Source: Pyrrhosoma nymphula
Taxonomy: Eukaryota > Arthropoda > Insecta > Odonata > Coenagrionidae
Length of the DNA stretch: 64,000 bases
Direction of reading: 5' to 3'
Assembly (NCBI GenBank): GCA_963573305.1
Contig: OY754339.1
Span: 11,331,941 to 11,395,940, forward strand
Shown: positions 1-11,580 of the stretch, one piece after another
Layout: every line of letters begins with the position of its first letter
Numbering within the stretch: position 1 is the stretch's first letter
Translations under genes and position numbers: made by a program
Notes under the pieces: model-generated
Databases searched by the model: none
What the model saw: only the letters and a program-made list of their open reading frames with translations
Told to the model about the DNA's origin: nothing

Positions 1-3000
1 CGAGATGGAGTGGGATTACAACCTCGCATCATCGTGCGATACTTCATCCTGTGCAAGACCCTGCTTGCTAGCCAGCGCTAAATACGGAGGACGGATCCCA
101 GAGATGATGGGAGCCGTTCTCGAAGCATCAATATCATTCATTCTTGAACTTGTACCAGCGCACCCTATAGCTGGATGAGCAGAAATTAATAACTAAAGAT
201 CCCAGAGCATGTTTATAAGTGGAAGTGATCGGTCGACAGGTGCTGGGTGCTACTAGGTGCAAGTACCACTCTAGGATCGTACCAATTTTACAATTTAGAA
301 TTTCACAATAGAAAGTGTACCAGCGATGTTGGTTGATAGCATTATTAAGTTGGTTCTTGCCATATCCGATGCTAATACGATGGCTAGTTAATTCGATGTA
401 AAGAAACAAGAATCTTTACACAAACAATTATTACTAAGAATTATGCTAATATTCGGTTCATTTAGACCAAAACGTATGTCACATTGATTTAAAATGTTTG
501 GGTAAAAGGGTATGTTTCTATTCATCGCGTACAACTTCCATCCATTGCATCCCACCGAATGCCATTAATTTCGCTAGCTAGTATCTTTGAATTTGTACAG
601 GATCAAGTACCCAGTGATATATAGGCTTATGCGACGGACTCATTCGCCAAAACTTAGCGCGACGCAGCTTGGTTCAGTCTTACAACTAACTTTTCGATCA
701 GTCATGGCCTAGGTCATGAATTGCTTCATCGAACCACCTTTTGAGATGATACTAGTGTCAGTATACAGCACTGGGAAGTAGTTAAATCGAATCCTCCATT
801 TCAGCGTAGATATCTGTTAGCGTTTCGCAAAATAAGTGACGCAATCCTCTAAGTTCTATTTTCAATAAAACGAATAAATGTAACGACAAACGGGCGTACC
901 TCCACGCCAAGTTGCCCATCAGCGACAACGGTTCCTCCACAGGTTGGCTGGAGAGACTTGACGCGGAGGACTGCCCGAAAACTGGAGAGGCTCAACTGAA
1001 ACGCCATGGAAACATTTGACCCCAAATAATACTTACACGCCTCATAACAAGGCTTCTTCTTAGCAGTAGGTAATAGATAACGATCGAGGAATTCCTCCGT
1101 GATGTTGATGCTGTTCTGAAGCCAATGCAAAAATGAGATACCACTGCTTGATGCGGTGTACCTCGATGACCAATGAATCGATTGCAAAAGTAAACTTCGT
1201 ACGAATTATAATTCATTTGCACGTTCTGTAAGATGCAAGAAAAATATTTGAATCACAGTTTAATATTTGTATGAGGCTTTCCTTGAAAAAGTCATGGTTT
1301 TCCCCACCGTAAAAACAGTAGCACCACCTTGAATGCTAAAAACAGCAAGGCATATTCTTGTTTAAAGAGCCCCCTATTGTTCTCTATGATTGAGTGAAGG
1401 TTGGGCCGGGTTCAAATGCAGGCTGCCGTAAGCCGAGAACTCGGGATCGTTTTGTAATAACAAAATATAGTCTCACGTCTTAACGTTTAAGTCACGTAGC
1501 GCTAAGTCGAGTTACCCCGAGCGATGCTCTTGGGGATAAACCTTTTTGGGAGTGATACTCAATTACTTCTGCAACGTGAAATTTATTAAACTAACTTCGA
1601 CACAAGCCGCTCCAGACACGCTTCCATTTTTGTAATTTAATTACTTAAATGAGTTTTTACTTGTAATTTTCCCATTTTGTAACCTGTTTATTTTCAATTT
1701 TTCCTTCACACTTTTCTCCAGCAATCATTCTTAATATGGCTTCATCGATGTTTAAAATGCATTAGGCATCATCCGTTTCCCAAAATTTTTTGAATGCATG
1801 GATTAGGATCCTTCCGCAGAGGTATTTCTATGTTAGTATTAATCCCAGGTTTTTGCATAAGGCTTCTAGGTGCTGAAGTTCTTGTCTCCGCGAGCAGCAC
1901 TAGAGAAACATTGTCCGTCTGCCGTCCTACGAAGACGACTTGGATCTTGCACTGCTCAGCTGCGGCTCTTGTCACGATTCATCTTTGTCCCGGATAACTT
2001 AGCGTATATTGAAATCACCAGTACTGCATTAGTTTATCCACTCTAGTTTATCCACTCAGGATAATGTTTACGTCATCGGCGTACATCGAGATCCTCTGAG
2101 TACACCTGATACACCCAGTAACTCTACACTAAATCCCTGTATCGGTATCCAGGTATTTACTCTGCAGAGCCTTAATTAAAGCGCTCCCTGGTTAAGTTAA
2201 ACTTAATTAGGGTTAATAACTGCTCCACAGCGATTGAGAATATTTGGCCTGGAATAAGACATCCCAGCCGACCCCCTCATTTCATACGGATTGCCGTTGT
2301 GACTATTTCAACTCGAACCCTCGCAATCGTTTTCCCGGTAAACGAAGCTAGTATTTTACGTAACTATACTTGAATCTTTGGTCTTCCTTGGTAGTTCTTC
2401 CCATTAATTACTCCATCCTATATCGTTTCCAAGGGGACATAGTGCCGCAAAACATGCCCAAAATGTTATCTCCATTCCTTCAAAGATTTTTTGCCACACC
2501 TTTACGGAAAGTTCGTTTTTCTGCCTTATTTTGCGGGAAGAAAGTGGCACTTTTGCTCCGTTTATTCACGTTACATCGTGTTTGGTTACCCTTTCAACGA
2601 CTCATTTACACAACTGAATGTCTTACTGGATCGAAATAAATAAACTGAAACGTCAAGTTAGCAGCATTAATAAAGTGAATTACATCTGAACATGAGGTCG
2701 TCGGAAGAATCTAGTGATCCCACGAAGAATTCGATGGAGAGTTCAGAGATTTTGGTTTGGAAGCTCGAAATATTTCAGATAATTTTTTACCAGAAAAATC
2801 AGTTTATCAATATAATTGGCGTTCTGAAGAACTTTTAAACTGGAAAAGTCATAAATGATCATAATTTATAAAAAAGTTGATAAATGGAAATTGAAAAAGT
2901 AAATCCCATATCTTTAAAAAAGAGCTGTATTTTGTTTCCATTATATGTGAAGTATTGGAAGAGTGTAAAATGATACATTACAGTTATAAATATATTTACG

Positions 3001-4189
3001 AACTTTCCATTCAGATGTGACTAAATATTATTCACTATAATACCTCTTTTCTATCCAACTCTTCGTAAGACTAATTCCTTGTAGATTCTCCATTTTCCAT
3101 TGGATTTATTTGGTCCATTTTATCTTCATCATTCTTCTATGACAACACATCTACATTTCTTCCTCTCTATTTTACTTCGAAGATGCTATTTTCTAGGCTT
3201 TACATCAATTTTAGAAGATGCTACTCTAAATATATGTTTTATATCTCCTCATACGATCCGAAATTCGAATATCTTTTCGTCCTCGTCCGCGGAAACGGAA
3301 AAAATCTTCTATTATCATCTTCAACATTCCATCATCTCCTAATTTTAACAATTTCGGGGAACACGTTTTTAAAACGTCTATATGGGCACTTTCTGCCAAA
3401 TTTATATCAAACAGCAACGGAACGATATTGATCTTGGCCAATTTGTCAAGGCGGTGTTCATCTCAGTTTTTTTATGTTCAGTAGGCTTTTAAGTATTCGG
3501 CCAGAACTCTTAATTCTCAATCATCAATGTCATCGACAATGAAGTCTTCCAGATAAGCGTCAAGATTTGCTTGGGCCTCTATGTCTTTGCTTGGTTACGT
3601 GTATGACATATGATGATGAATTCGAATATACTTTGTTTGTTAGCAACAGCTAACTTTCACATAACTGTGAATCGATGATATCAATGACTCGACCGTTTAG
3701 CACAGCAAGGAATGTTCCTTGATTCTTTTAGTTTTACTTCAAAATGGTGTGCTTCTCTGCGCTGACAAACTGTGGATATATCTTGATTAAAGTCTCCTGA
3801 AGAAAGGTAACGTCCGGAAAAAAGTATCAAGAAACGTTTACAGAGTTGACAATTCCTTGGCGCTTTTAACCGATCTCACGTCCAATGTTACGTAGAATAT
3901 TATTGAAGAGACCACTACCATTAAACGAATAAAGAGCTACGGGGATTAAATTATAGGTTCGTTAATAAAAATAAATAATTAAAACAGCTCACGCATTTCA
4001 CGCTGAAGATACACAATTTTTTTAAGAAAATAAAATATTCGCGATTGGTAACGGAGAATCAATACAACATGTAATTCACATAGCCTTCCAGCGCCTTCAC
4101 TAGTCAGTTGGTTTGCAATATGATAACAGATAATCTTGCTGCACGCTCTTCTGCAAAATGGATGGTTTCAGGCGTTACTTTGTGGAACT
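1..4189. other. AT-rich stretch with no recognised gene
   Basis: Only short, mutually overlapping open frames occur here, none with a motif I recognise. The longest, on the reverse strand at 849-1187 (112 codons), has no family signature. A sequence resembling a tRNA B box lies near 1400 in unconvincing context. A 14-bp phrase (agtttatccactct) is repeated near 2032-2060. Confidence 0.5.
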
Positions 4190-4190
4190 T

Positions 4191-4246
4191 GGAATTCATC
4201 TTGAATAACTTTAATCTCGGAATTCATCTTGAATAACTTGGAAATA
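4191..4246. repeat. Local tandem duplication, 28-bp unit, 2 copies
   Basis: The phrase ggaattcatcttgaataact occurs at 4191 and again at 4219, giving two adjacent copies of a 28-bp unit. It looks like a simple slippage or short tandem duplication in non-coding DNA. Confidence 0.8.
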
Positions 4247-5404
4247 CAAAGTTTAAAGTTATTCAAGACGCTCTTCAGCAGTTATTGGTCTTCAGCTCGC
4301 GCTACCGATGCTCCATATATTTGAAATAACTGAGAGGCTGAGAATTACATCATTTTAACTCCCGAAGGAAAGACACTACGTCCTCAATTGAAACGCTTTT
4401 TGAATCTCTCCACTACTCCCCAAGCTGCCTGTAAACTTCATTTTGTGTTACTCCGTCCATATTTTGAATTATTTCCGCTCTCCTCGTCCTAACTTACTTT
4501 GCGTGAACATTCTAGATGTTTGATCAAACTCTCTTGATTAATTTCTACTTATCTCTGCCTCTTCTATTCCTATTTTCCTTCAACGCTGAATTAACTATTA
4601 TAACTTCCTCACCACTTGAAGCGAAATCTATTGCTGTCGTTCAACATGTAACGTGTTAATGCTTTGAGATAAAAGTATGGATGTTGCTCATTTCGTCGAC
4701 ATACCACATTTTTATTGCTATACGAATAAAAAAATAATAAATTTGTGGCGGTTACCTTCGGACGAGTTCCAGTTTAAATCACCATACAAATTTCAACGCA
4801 GTTGCCATTTAAATATCACAGCTGAACATCGTTTATGCAGTGCAGCATAGTTAATACTCGCTCGTTGGTTGGATACTTGGGGAGGCGACAGAACAATGAA
4901 TTTCAGGAACTGACCGCCAGATAAAAGTAGCTGCCATATTGTATTCTCTTAATCAGATATTCTGGTAATTTAAAAGCATATTTTCATGGTCTTAATGCAT
5001 GTTAATAAGGAAAAACATTCCTGTTCAAGTAAATGCTTATTTTAGTTTCCTAAAGTAAATTCAGTATGACACTAAGGCGAGCTAACATGCACTTCAAGTG
5101 CTCAACATTTTGATTTAACCACGCCTCTAAAGACACCTTTCTTTGTATTGAGGGACAAAACTTATTTCTACTAACAATTACTTAAACAGATTTGAAATAT
5201 TTCTATCAAAACTATCAAAAGCAGTCTCCATCTGTTTTTGAATGAGCAAGTGCGTGTACAGCTGATAAAACTGGATGTGAGTCTTTGAATAAGAAAATCT
5301 ACGGAATCTTTTAATAAAGGATGTCTTTAATTTTCTTCCGTTAATATCTCGTATCTCGGGGAAAAAGGCTATTAAGGTCCCTCTACATTAGTGAAACTTT
5401 TTGA
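4247..5404. other. No gene seen
   Basis: AT-rich sequence on both strands with only short open frames and no motif or repeat I recognise. Confidence 0.5.
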
Positions 5405-5960
5405 ATGAATAAATTCCTTCAAGAGGTGCGTTTCCGGGAAGAGGGGGAGGAGGAATGGATTGGGGGGGGGGGGTTGGTTGGCCCTCCAGTAAATCCTTGT
5501 GTGACTATAAGGGAGAGAGAGAGAAGAGAAGAGACATACACAGAGTCAATGGCGGCCGTGGTGGAGAGGCACTTGGCCATTAAACCCTCCTCCTCCCTTC
5601 TCCATCATATTTTTATGTTTTTTTTAATTTTAGCGGTCGAGTGAGTGAGCAAGGGTTGGAAGAAAGCAGCAGCGCACTACAACCTGAAAAGGAAAGGAAA
5701 GGAAGAAGAGGGGTGGTGGAGGGGGGAAGAAGAATTCACCTCTCCCGTGCAACCCGACGACGGTTGGAGGAGGAGCAATCTCTCCAAGCAGCAAGAAGCA
5801 CGCAGCCTCCTACTCTCGTCTCTTTGACAGTCATCCGCGGGCACTCGTGTGCACAAAAGTGGCGAAAATATGAAAGGGAATGGGGTAGAAGAGAAGGAGG
5901 AGGAGAAGGAGTAAGGGGAGGAGGCTGAGAAGAGATGTTTGAGGAGAGAAGCTACGGCCA
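5405..5960. repeat. Polypurine (GA/GGA)-rich low-complexity tract
   Basis: The plus strand is strongly purine-biased: a G run at 5461-5472, (GA)n near 5510-5535, and GGAAA, GGAGG and GAAGG runs from 5690 to 5940. An ATG in GC-rich context (tcaATGGCGGCC, about 5549) opens a frame of about 30 codons but has no other gene signal. The open frames through this tract reflect the biased composition. Polypurine tracts of this length can form triplex DNA; that is a general property, not shown here. Confidence 0.75.
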
Positions 5961-6619
5961 TTGAGGGAGAATCCGCCCCTTACAAAAAAAACTACCCTCC
6001 GCCCCCAATTTGAAAAGATTCCTCTACGATTCCACCCTCCCCCTTTATTTTTTTAAATTTAAGAAGCTTTGAGCTCTTTTGTGGCGAAGCCAATTCCTGG
6101 TGTATTCTTTCCCAGATTCGCTTTCATTAATATCTTCCAACCATCATCATAATTACGGGTTCTTACAATTTCAATGACTGCTCCTTCCTTCCTCTCCAAA
6201 ATCCCGGCAGGTCTTTCTCGAACACACCTAGGAGTTAAAACGTCTTACGTTAAGTTTTCCCCTTATAGCCTCCTTTTACTAAGTTCTTCGACTTCATTGT
6301 TATTAAATTCGGCGATCTTCAACACGGCTACTTAAAAGTAAAATCTCCTAGATTTGAAGAAACCGTTTTGAATACCTAGATAAAACAAAATCCATCCTAT
6401 GGAGAGAATTTCATCGGTTCAAAGGGCATAAGAATGCCGTTGAACACTTCAATGATGGGATGAAAGGTAATGAGAACCATTTCATATTACACACTGTCAG
6501 CTGCATTCCAAGAGAAAGAGAATACTTGCAAGGTAGCCTCCAGGCCGGGGTTCACTTAACAATGTGTAGTCCCTAGGACACGAAAAACCATCAACTTTCG
6601 CAAATTCAACTGGTTTACA

Positions 6620-6697
6620 CATTCTGTATTCTGTGCAACGAAGTAAGATGTAGAAAACAGAATTAAACATTCTGTATTCTGTATAACGGAGTAAGCT
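6620..6697. repeat. Two-copy 48-bp tandem duplication
   Basis: A phrase starting cattctgtattctgt and ending agtaag occurs at 6620 and at 6668. Just downstream, at about 6702-6715, tagtggtagcgaaacatgg closely resembles tagtagtagcgaaacatgg near 61873-61891. That suggests both loci carry a fragment of one dispersed repeat. Confidence 0.6.
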
Positions 6698-7479
6698 ATA
6701 GTGGTAGCGAAACATGGTGTCAGTTGCGCAGAAAGCTCATTTCAGTGCCACAGTCCATTCCCTACGAACTGTTTCCACATTGAAGAGTAGTCTCTACGGC
6801 TCAATCTGTTCTTTCACATTTGCTTTCTCGCTATCTATGGCGCTTCATCCAATTGTTTCGATTGGCTACTCCGATAGGTATCGAAAAATATCAGCGTGTT
6901 TTAACGCAGCTTTGTTTGGATCGTAAACATTATCGTGGTATGCGCTATTGTCACTATCCTGCCGTATAAAGTTAAAAGCTTCTGATTTGGTTGCATTGCC
7001 TACCATGTACTGTCCTCTCCCCTCCACGCGTTCCTTTGCCAACCCCTTCCACGTGAACCTTCCCCTCGTCAACGACACGCTTCATACAGGTGACTGCCAC
7101 CAACTTTCGCTAATACTATGCACCGAGGATTTTCAGTACACTTAAGGATACGTGTACAGCGATGAAAACACTTCGGAGCCAATTTGAGAAATTCGCTGCG
7201 AAAACAATCACCCGTCTTGACTGAAATTCGTATTCAAATGCCATCGTAGGCTTTTGGAAGATGTGTGTGACGGAACTCAATGGGAATTCATCGTCGCGAT
7301 TGAATTGACGGAGTTGAAACAAAATCAAATAACAACAGCCTGAGGGTTAGCTAGGCAGTGAAGAAGATAAAAGGAGTAGAATTGACAGTTTCCAGATGTG
7401 GTAGAGTAGCTTTGATTATTGATTGATCTGGTATAGGAAAGTTTAAAAGGAAAAAGAGGTAAAATCCGTTACATATTTT

Positions 7480-8040
7480 TACAGGCGACGGCCTCCATAT
7501 CTCAATACACGATTTCTTTCTTCATCTCAGCATAAGTCCTACCTCTCTTCATCCCGTCTATAAAGCCTATTCTCTTTCTTCTCCTTCCCCGCTTACCTTA
7601 CATCCTCCCCTCCATCTCGGCCTTCGGCACTCCTTTGCCCATTAACACTCGTTCAAACCGCATTCTCTGCCTCCTCCTAATCTGCTCCAGAAGTATCCTC
7701 TCCTCACTCTTCATACCTAGCACTTCCTCGTTTGTTTTCCTTTCCGTCCACCGCACTTTCTCCATCCTCCTCCACACCCACATCTCAAACGCCTGCACCC
7801 TATTCTCGTCCTCTTTCATTCAAGTCCACCTTCCTCCGCCAAACAACGCCACACTCCATATTAAACTCTTCGCCAACTTTTTATGTACAATCTTTCACAC
7901 GGTCCCTGTCATCAGTTCCCTCCCATTGTTGAAACGCTTCTTTCGCGAGCGCAATTCCCCATCAATGCTAATGGATCCATTTTCATCCAACGTACAACCA
8001 AGTAATTCAATTGCATTGGCTGCTCCTCTCTACCTGTACT
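7480..8040 (-). pseudogene. RTE-like non-LTR retrotransposon, RT C-terminal fragment
   Basis: Read on the minus strand, the pieces are collinear with the C-terminal part of RTE-group endonuclease/reverse transcriptase proteins. They include a thumb-like LLGCTLDENGSISIDGEL, then KSLIWSVALFGG, then QAFEMWVWRRMEKVRWTERK and TNEEVLG, then IRRRQRMRFERVLMGKGVPK, and a tail GKRGRRRKRIGFIDGMKRGR. At least two frameshifts and stops break it (for example between FGG and the QAFEMW block), so it is dead. The 3' part carries a gccgtcgcctgtaa phrase that similar copies near 55.7 and 59.2 kb share in diverged form. The 155-codon forward frame over it is an antisense shadow. Confidence 0.85.
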
Positions 8041-8239
8041 ACTCGACTACTACACTTACTACCCTCCTACATATAGGCCCAGCCTTGATTTCTTTGTGCT
8101 AGAAAATCTAGTTACATTCGTTTCCTTATGATTTATCAAACGGCACAGAAACTAAATGAATAAATCTTTTGGTACAGTCAACTACTTTTTAAAATGTACG
8201 ATGAGTTTTTACACTTGTGTCTCCCCTCATCAGGTATTC

Positions 8240-9010
8240 GCCGACGCAGACCTTTCACGACTCTGCTTCAGCGGAAGGGAAAAAAAGCACGGAAGAGCTC
8301 TTCGCACTCGGTTGGCAAAGTGCAGTGACTCATCTCAGAGCATTGTGCAGGACTCCTCCGAGGCCCCAAAAATCCGTGCATCTCTTTCTCATCAGGCCTC
8401 GGATGGGAATGAGTGCAAATGCATTTCCAAGCTGGGAACCCCCTCTGGGAAAGAAAGAGTGGAATCTTGAGGAGGAGAGCTCCTTCCCTTCTTTAAATAA
8501 AATAAAAGAAAGAAAATAAAACTACAAGAGGGTAAGAAGTGGAAGCTTGAGGCGTATGGGGAGGGAATGAAGATGAGATTCTCGTCCGCGGAAATGTCAA
8601 GGGGGGGGCGCTGCTGTCGTGTGTACACTTTCGTTGCGAAGGAGTTGAGCCGAGGATGAATGTCCGGATGCAGTGCGGGGGGATGTCAACTTGGCGACTC
8701 TCGTGGGGAGGGGCGGGGAGGGGGCAAGTTAGGAGTTAATGAGGCGGGGGGAGAGCCTGAATCAACGACCCTCCCGTCCGTTGAGATTTAAGTCTGCAAG
8801 TTATTCCGATGTATGTGTGCGCGCACAAGCCCCGTGTGTTAAACGCCGTCGCTCGTCACGACTCTTCCTTTCCATCCACCTTTGCGAGCGCTTCCATTTT
8901 TTTCCGTCATTTATTCATTCGAAGCGACCGCCGTGAGTGCTTTCTTCAGAAGCGCTGAAGCCCTCTTCAAGATAACAAAGAGGGGAGGGAAACTGCGCAC
9001 ATCATTCTGT
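8240..9010. promoter_or_regulatory. GC/CpG-rich island, function unknown
   Basis: Base composition rises sharply above the AT-rich surroundings, with G runs near 8590-8610 and 8705-8730 and many CpGs between 8740 and 8950. No TATA, start codon context or splice signal gives a gene model. It may be a regulatory island or the relic of a GC-rich repeat. Confidence 0.3.
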
Positions 9011-10559
9011 CCAGCAGAGGATTTTCGGTGGGGAAACAAGTATAAGTGTATGTTCACATGTCATTATATTACTTTAAATAATAAAAATAAATTAAGCATT
9101 CAACATATAAAAGTAATAAAATAAACATATCACTAAGTGCAGATCCAAATTATCATAATGTATTTACTTATTCACTTTTAAGGTGATTCCGCCGTAAAAG
9201 GACATAAATGCCATTTTATTCATATTCGGGATATTTATATAAATGCGTGTCCTTAATCTGATGTGAAAAGCAAAATGATATCTTTCCACGCTATTTTCAC
9301 GCAAATTAAATTTGAAATTACATGCTGTTAAATGCGAGTATGGGAAAAACACTGGGAAAAATAGTTTTTTTTTTCATTTTATATACATACCACTTTCACG
9401 GAAAATTGTTTAGAAGAATCGAAAGCTACCGGTAGATTGATTAAAAAGAAATTAAATGTATCTCTTACCGCCTAATTGTTGGAGTAATCAGCTTATAACT
9501 GAGATTATTGAAAGCAAAATGCAGTAATTAAGTATATAGAAATGGCTCTGCAGTTGGCGTCTATGGTTTCAAAAATGTGTTCATTAAAAATATATTTATG
9601 GAATAATCTGCATATTAACCACCTTAATTTTGGTTTTTCAATACCTATTTATCGCCTGTCATCAGCGAAAACAGGATACTTTAAACAAATTAAACAAAAA
9701 GTTGGAATTGAGTATTCTTTCTGACTCTCCCAGTCTTTGGCGGAACCTCCTTAACGGACAAAATGCTAGCTAAGAAATTATCTTCAATTACGGCTTAGTG
9801 ATAAATAAATAAACAAAGAGTATTTATATTGCATGATATCTTTGAAAAGATGTTCACAGGACGATAAAGAGGAAAATGAAAAATGTTAACAACCGTCGTA
9901 TTTTTTTCAACCTTTTGCTCCAGTTGGCGTGCGAGCGAATATTATTTACTATTTTCCCAAAAATAACAGATGAAATAAAGTATAAGTCCAGTTCTTTCAT
10001 AGCGTGTATCGAATTATTAATTAAACGAGGCCTATTTGGGTAGATTAAACTAGCACAATCTTAATTTATTAAGGATATTCACTTTTTTCTAATATTTGTC
10101 CACTATTTCTACCATGTTTTAAAGTGGTTATTATGAGATTCCTCACATCAATCGTTCCTCCCAGTGAACTATCACCAGAGTCATTTCGATTATAATAATC
10201 GACAATGTACTTTTTTTCGGTGTTACGTGCTTGTTTATATCCGGCCACTTCAATATAAAATGACTTTAAATAAACCATTTTATGTTGCTTATTTTCGCTG
10301 AATGATGTTTTCATAACATAATGTTCACCAATACTCTTTGAAGGAAGATTTTTACTGAGGGCAATGGGTGAATATTATAACCTTTCTGTGATCGAATTGA
10401 AGAGCATATTTAGAGAACTTGGCGGATAAGCATGACCACTTCAACATTGTGGCGAGTCACTTAAACCTGCAATACGCCTTCTAAGCCTCAAGCGTCTCTT
10501 AATCATTTCTGGACTTCTGAACTTCTTTCCATCGCGACAGGACGCATCGTTTACTCAAT
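9011..10559. other. No gene seen
   Basis: AT-rich sequence with homopolymer runs (T run near 9366). The longest frame is an 81-codon reverse frame at 10069-10314 with no recognisable motif. Confidence 0.5.
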
Positions 10560-10880
10560 CTCGCTCAGATGAACGCTCAGCTTTCCCCGCCTGCGCCTTC
10601 CGCCGCCGCAGAGAAAAGAGCCGTCGTGCGAAGTGCGTCTCGGATTCCTGAGGGGGAACAAGCGTGATTATCCGTCTCTACGACGAAGCAAAGAGCGCCG
10701 TAATCAACTAGTGGAAATCCCACGCGCTTCAATGGAAGTAGATGCACTTGCGAGGAGACACAAAAGATTCCGGACCCTGAACAGGAGGGGAGGGGACTCA
10801 CAATTCAGACCCCGGCACCACAATGGCGGCTTGCTCCTAGCCAACAGTCCGCCCTACATTTGCGGGGGCAATTACTAATA
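10560..10880. promoter_or_regulatory. GC/CpG-rich island, function unknown
   Basis: A CpG-rich block (ccgcctgcgccttccgccgcc near 10588) stands out from AT-rich flanks. Open frames on both strands follow from the low stop frequency of GC-rich DNA. No coding motif is recognised. Confidence 0.3.
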
Positions 10881-11494
10881 CTCTGGTTAGTACGATGTTC
10901 TGGTTGAACTCTGAACGGTCCAAGTTAAATGAAAGAGTACATAATGTACGAATTATTCGTTGTAAGAACAAATATGTAACTTTAGAAGCAGTAAAAATAA
11001 AGATCATACTTCAAAATATATTATTTTCAATTGAATACTGTATCATGCATCAAATAGAAGTTTAATAAATAAATATAGCTAAAATTAAAACGTCAATTTT
11101 GATTCCTATATCAACATTTCCCAGGATAATGATGGTCAGTAATGGTTTATTAAGCGTGTACTCCCGTGAATGGATCACAATGGGAATATTGAGCACAATG
11201 GGAATGTTCATATTACTTCTAATATTTTGTCTCCAAAAATTGCTAATATTTTGTATCCTTATCTGCTATCTAGTACTTGCAGCATGCTGTGTATGTTCTC
11301 GCTATAACTGTTGAATCTCTGTCCGTATTTGTAGTTTCAATATGCATAAATACTAACGGTCCCTCTAACATTCGTAGCATATCTGTGGCGTAGTGCATGC
11401 TTGTGAGGCTTCGCCTCGTGACAGGCATTAGCAATGCATGCTAGTACATCATTAGTCATAGATACACTAACTTTTGGGCATAGTGTAATGCATG

Positions 11495-11580
11495 TTGGTT
11501 ACTACTCACCCCTTGCCAACAACCTTGAGTGTTAGAGAGTTGGGGTGCAGGGTATTTCGTAGATGTAGATGAATTGCTTC
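11495..11580 (-). repeat. Dispersed repeat fragment related to 51958-52060
   Basis: On the minus strand this reads ctacatctacgaaatacc, then a tgca phrase, then ttggcaaggggtgagt. The forward copy at 51958-52060 reads ctacatctacgaaatatc, then tgcataccacctg and ggcacgaggtga. The shared order of phrases marks one dispersed family. Its class is not clear to me; similar ctacatctac phrases recur in insect non-LTR elements, which is recollection and not a search. A small gaggc-ttc-gcctc hairpin lies next to it at about 11406-11420. Confidence 0.5.

Noticed and set aside
849..1187. 112-codon minus-strand frame
   Set aside because: Even amino-acid composition made it worth a look, but no motif, promoter or splice context was found.
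3795..3850. cctgaagaaaggtaacgtccgg as a hammerhead-like motif
   Set aside because: It has the CTGAAGA start, but the following sequence does not form stem II and no GAAAC/GTC follows at the right place.
7635..8102. 155-codon plus-strand frame
   Set aside because: It is antisense to the RTE-like fragment; purine-rich RT coding sequence leaves the opposite strand free of stops.
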